Positions 61,427-64,000 of a DNA stretch of 64,000 nt are shown here, piece by piece. The translations under genes were made by a program, and so were the position numbers. The stretch's first letter is position 1. Each line of letters begins with the position of its first letter. Below the pieces are notes generated by a model. It did no database searches. It worked only from the letters and a program-made list of their open reading frames with translations, and was not told the DNA's origin. Source of the DNA: Paenibacillus sp. FSL R7-0345 (GTDB lineage Bacteria > Bacillota > Bacilli > Paenibacillales > Paenibacillaceae); NCBI RefSeq assembly GCF_038595055.1, contig NZ_CP152002.1, positions 2,958,501 through 3,022,500 of the forward strand, given 5' to 3'.

Positions 61427-61981
61427 ATGATCATTGGTCATCAGCAGGTGGAACGGAACGGAATCCGTTATATGATCAGATCAGCTGTCCGTGAGGATGC
61501 CGCGGAGCTGTCCGCAGTAAGGCTGCAGATTGACGGGGAAACCGAGAATATGGAGCGGCGGCAGGGTGAAGCTTTTATCGATGCCACGGGTTTTGAGGAT
61601 GTTATCCGCAAAGATACGGAAGCAGAACGGAATTTGTTTCTTGTGGCGGAAGTAAAGGGGAGGATCGCCGGATTCGCCAGATGTGAAGGCAGCGGGCTGT
61701 CCAGAAATGCGCATAAGGTGGAATTCGGCATCTGCATTCTGCGTGCATTCTGGGGACAAGGGATCGGCTACAGTCTGCTGCAGCAAGCCACTTCCTGGGC
61801 AGATCAGCAAGGGATAGTCAAGATGGTGCTGACTGTGCTGGAGACCAATACGGGAGCCATCTCGCTATACCGCAAATTCGGATTCGAAACCGAGGGTATG
61901 CTGAAAAAAGACAAGCTGCTGGCAGACGGTACATACTATAGCACGCTGGTTATGGGCAGATTTAACAATTCGATTTGCTGA
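61427..61981 (+). CDS. GNAT family N-acetyltransferase
   Basis: A 184-residue single GNAT domain. The acetyl-CoA loop is RAFWGQGIGYSLLQQATSWA and the end has ISLYRKFGFETEGMLKKDK, typical of the RimI/RimJ-like or polyamine-type enzymes. AAAAAGGAGG precedes the ATG by about 11 bases. The substrate is unknown. It lies divergently from the ABC exporter, 115 bases apart, and may be linked to it only by position. Confidence 0.9.
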   Translation: MIIGHQQVERNGIRYMIRSAVREDAAELSAVRLQIDGETENMERRQGEAFIDATGFEDVIRKDTEAERNLFLVAEVKGRIAGFARCEGSGLSRNAHKVEFGICILRAFWGQGIGYSLLQQATSWADQQGIVKMVLTVLETNTGAISLYRKFGFETEGMLKKDKLLADGTYYSTLVMGRFNNSIC

Positions 61982-62013
61982 CAGATGGAGGCCATTAATA
62001 TTCATTTTCGATG

Positions 62014-62050
62014 AAAAAGAGCGGGCGGCAACCGGCATGCGGCCCGCTCT
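62014..62050 (-). terminator. Terminator of the thiamine operon
   Basis: AGAGCGGGC pairs with GCCCGCTCT. A T-run follows on the minus strand, 14 bases after the thiE stop. It may also stop the convergent GNAT transcript. Confidence 0.88.
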
Positions 62051-62063
62051 GTCTGCACCTACT

Positions 62064-62729
62064 CTAACTTTGGCTGCTTGCGGTGACCTTGTGCAGCAGA
62101 TGCCTGGCAGCACCGCTGACATCCGGTGCTGCCGCAATCGCAGATATCACCGAGATGCCATCCGCGCCTGCGCGGATTACAGGTGGCACATTGTCTGCTG
62201 TGATGCCGCCGATCCCGACCAGCGGGATGCTGAGCCCGCTGCGCCGCAGCTGCTCTATCACCTGTGTTCCCTGCACCGCCCTGGCATCTGCTTTCGAGGA
62301 GGTAGGGTAGACCGGGCCGAGGCCGAGGTAATCAGCTCCGTCGGCAATGGCCTGCTCTGCCTCTTGCAGCGTATGCGCAGATACGCCGACGATTTTGCCG
62401 GTACCGAGCCTGCGGCGGATGGCAGCAGCCGGCTCATCCTCCTGGCCGACATGGACCCCGTCGGCATCCAGCATTTCAGCAAGCCCGATATCGTCGTTGA
62501 CGATAAAGGGGATGCCGCGCTGCCGGCAGATGCCCTGCAGCTGGCGGGCCAGCTCGATGGCCGCGGCACCGCTCAGCGCACCGGGATCCTTTTCACGGAA
62601 CTGGAACAGTGTAATGCCGCCGTCAATCGCCTGCAGCAGCGTGTCAGCCGGGGACAGGCGGCAGTTCACACTGCCCATAATAAAGTACAGCTTGAGCCAT
62701 TCACGGATCTGCACACTGCGGTTATGCAT
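62064..62729 (-). CDS. thiE: Thiamine phosphate synthase
   Basis: A 221-residue TIM-barrel enzyme that joins HMP pyrophosphate and thiazole phosphate to thiamine phosphate. Motifs: TLFQFREKDPGAL, VNDDIGLAEMLDADGVHVGQ and LGLGPVYPTSSKADA, then LVGIGGITADN. The ATG overlaps thiD by 8 bases, with GGGG 7 bases upstream. Last gene of the thi operon. Confidence 0.94.
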   Translation of the reverse strand: MHNRSVQIREWLKLYFIMGSVNCRLSPADTLLQAIDGGITLFQFREKDPGALSGAAAIELARQLQGICRQRGIPFIVNDDIGLAEMLDADGVHVGQEDEPAAAIRRRLGTGKIVGVSAHTLQEAEQAIADGADYLGLGPVYPTSSKADARAVQGTQVIEQLRRSGLSIPLVGIGGITADNVPPVIRAGADGISVISAIAAAPDVSGAARHLLHKVTASSQS

Positions 62730-63546
62730 CCTTATACCCCTCTCTTAAACTGCGCTGGTACGCAAAATGATTGGTCGGACCATGCCCGTTCCCGATACCC
62801 AGACCGTGTTCAATAGCCGCCTGAATAAAAGCTTTGGCTGTCCGGATAGCTTCGTTAACGTTATCTCCGGCAGCAATACCTGCGGCGATCGCTGCCGAGA
62901 AGGTGCAGCCGGTGCCGTGAGTATGTCTTGTATCTATACGGGGGCCATCCAGGTACGTAAAAGCCTGCCCGTCATAGATCAGATCCCGGACCCCGTCTGT
63001 TCCGTCGTCATGGCCGCCCTTGAGCACAACATACCTTGGGCCCATCGAGTGTATCAGCCTAGCTGCCTGCTCACGCTCTTTGAGCGCGGTAATGGTCATG
63101 CCGGTTAAAACTTCAGCTTCGGGAATATTGGGGGTAACGACCAGCGACAACGGCAGCAGCCCGCTGATTAGTGCGGCCACCGCCTCCTGCTGCAGCAGGG
63201 GAGAGCCGCCTTTGGCGATCATCACCGGGTCGACTACGAGCCGGCTCCAGCCGTATTCTCTTATTTTGGCGGACACGGTGCTTATGATGCTGCTGCTGAA
63301 CAGCATGCCCGTCTTCACAGCATCCGGCGGCAGATCAGCTCCGACTGAGTCGAGCTGGGCAGCCACGGCCTCCTCCGTCAGGGGATAGACAGCCTGGACA
63401 CCAAGCGTATTCTGGGCCGTTACGGCAGTAAGTGCAGACATGCCGTATACGCCCAGCTCCTGAAACGTCTTGAGATCAGCCTGGATGCCGGCACCGCCGC
63501 CGCTGTCCGAGCCGGCAATCGTTAGGGCCTTAGCTACTGTGGTCAT
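62722..63546 (-). CDS. thiD: Hydroxymethylpyrimidine/phosphomethylpyrimidine kinase
   Basis: A 274-residue ribokinase-fold enzyme that phosphorylates hydroxymethylpyrimidine, and then its phosphate, for thiamine. Motifs: [36 protein letters not shown], and the anion-hole/catalytic segment [27 protein letters not shown] lies 8 bases before the ATG. It follows thiM by 28 bases and overlaps thiE by 8. Confidence 0.94.
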   Translation of the reverse strand: MTTVAKALTIAGSDSGGGAGIQADLKTFQELGVYGMSALTAVTAQNTLGVQAVYPLTEEAVAAQLDSVGADLPPDAVKTGMLFSSSIISTVSAKIREYGWSRLVVDPVMIAKGGSPLLQQEAVAALISGLLPLSLVVTPNIPEAEVLTGMTITALKEREQAARLIHSMGPRYVVLKGGHDDGTDGVRDLIYDGQAFTYLDGPRIDTRHTHGTGCTFSAAIAAGIAAGDNVNEAIRTAKAFIQAAIEHGLGIGNGHGPTNHFAYQRSLREGYKDA

Positions 63547-63574
63547 GCTTTATTCTCCTTTTGCTCGCAGGCTG

Positions 63575-64000
63575 TTAGTTGTCAAACTGCTCTAGGCGTG
63601 ATCTTTGGCTGTAGATTTCCGGGGTCACTGCTGACAGCTGATTCAGAAATTCAATCTGAAAAGCTCCCGGGCCCTGGCCTTCAGTCCGCTCTGCGGCAAT
63701 CTCAGCCGCCACGCCGTAAAAAGAAAGGGCTTCTGCTGCCGCATCCAGCCAGGCACCTTCACTTACGGCGAGAAATGCACCGGTAACAGCGCTCAGCAGG
63801 CAGCCGGTGCCAGTCACCTTGGTCAGAACCGGGTGGCCGTTACTGGCAACAAAAGTGCGCGTGCCGTCGGTAATGACATCTTCACGGCCGGTAACGATCA
63901 CTACACAGCCAAGCTTCAGGGCAGCCTTTTTGGCCAGTGCAAGTACATCGCCTTCACCTGCACCGGCATCCACACCTTTGCTGGCCCAGCTCTCACCGGC
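63575..64000 (-). CDS. thiM: Hydroxyethylthiazole kinase (partial, C-terminal part)
   Basis: The last 141 residues of a ThiM-like kinase, with the start beyond the right edge. The frame enters as [18 protein letters not shown] and contains [14 protein letters not shown] and the catalytic segment [20 protein letters not shown]. ThiM phosphorylates hydroxyethylthiazole for salvage of thiamine. It heads thiM-thiD-thiE; a TPP riboswitch, if any, lies outside the window. Confidence 0.93.
   Translation of the reverse strand, partial: AGESWASKGVDAGAGEGDVLALAKKAALKLGCVVIVTGREDVITDGTRTFVASNGHPVLTKVTGTGCLLSAVTGAFLAVSEGAWLDAAAEALSFYGVAAEIAAERTEGQGPGAFQIEFLNQLSAVTPEIYSQRSRLEQFDN

Noticed and set aside
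1-64000. CRISPR arrays, tRNA or rRNA genes, transposases, integrases
   Set aside because: I found no regularly spaced repeats, no cloverleaf-like sequences, no rRNA-like segments and no DDE or tyrosine recombinase proteins.

Overview
The window looks like chromosomal DNA of a Paenibacillus-like endospore former (low-GC Gram-positive lineage, but GC-balanced here). The evidence is a SpoVIF-type sporulation protein, a des-desK-desR membrane-fluidity operon, YesM/YesN-type sugar regulation, lipoproteins with stalk (copper amine oxidase-like) domains, AGGAGG-type ribosome sites, frequent GTG/TTG starts and strong hairpin-plus-T-run terminators. I see no tRNA, rRNA, CRISPR array, prophage or insertion sequence. 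Most of the window is ordinary chromosomal backbone.

Layout. 0-3.1 kb: end of an unknown gene, spoVIF-like gene, a YitT membrane protein, an exported protein and an NlpC/P60 lipoprotein. 3.2-6.3 kb: a TrpXYZ-type ABC importer (binding lipoprotein, permease, ATPase). 6.4-22.8 kb: mostly single genes (tandem GNAT, DinB, SDR, MgtC, aldose epimerase, LtaS-like, TraX, stalk lipoprotein, metallophosphoesterase, nitroreductase, PrsA-like foldase, LytTR regulator with a cre site, lactonase, a divergent Hfq, PAP2 phosphatase). 23-36.6 kb: aromatic acid exporter, HelD, two MFS transporters (one with its MarR repressor and a clear promoter-operator), Fsa-type transaldolase, macro-domain protein, rpiA, VanZ, GNAT, TPR protein, aldo-keto reductase, a small HNH protein.

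36.7-44.9 kb: a sugar ABC importer (binding protein and two permeases) followed by a YesM histidine kinase, a second, membrane-anchored binding protein and a YesN response regulator. The second binding protein, lying between kinase and regulator, may be a sensing partner for the kinase. 45.0-48.1 kb: des-desK-desR, with palindromes in front of des and an intercistronic terminator that would lower desKR expression.

48.3-56.9 kb is the most interesting part: five same-strand genes encoding a SWIM zinc-finger protein, a HEAT-like helical protein, a MoxR AAA+ ATPase, a DUF5682 protein and a VWA protein. The last three overlap or abut. The N-terminal part of the DUF5682 protein carries two GX2H motifs and a glutamate arranged as in the TIKI/TraB/PrgY superfamily, which suggests a metal-dependent enzyme handled by a MoxR-VWA chaperone pair. 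A 586-bp, AT-richer spacer with structured and repeated DNA splits this cluster.

57-64 kb: an archaeal/eukaryotic-type aspartate-semialdehyde dehydrogenase, a small basic protein, an RluB/RluF-type pseudouridine synthase, an ABC exporter, a GNAT, and the end of a thiM-thiD-thiE thiamine operon that runs off the right edge. All assignments come from reading the sequence; no database search was run.
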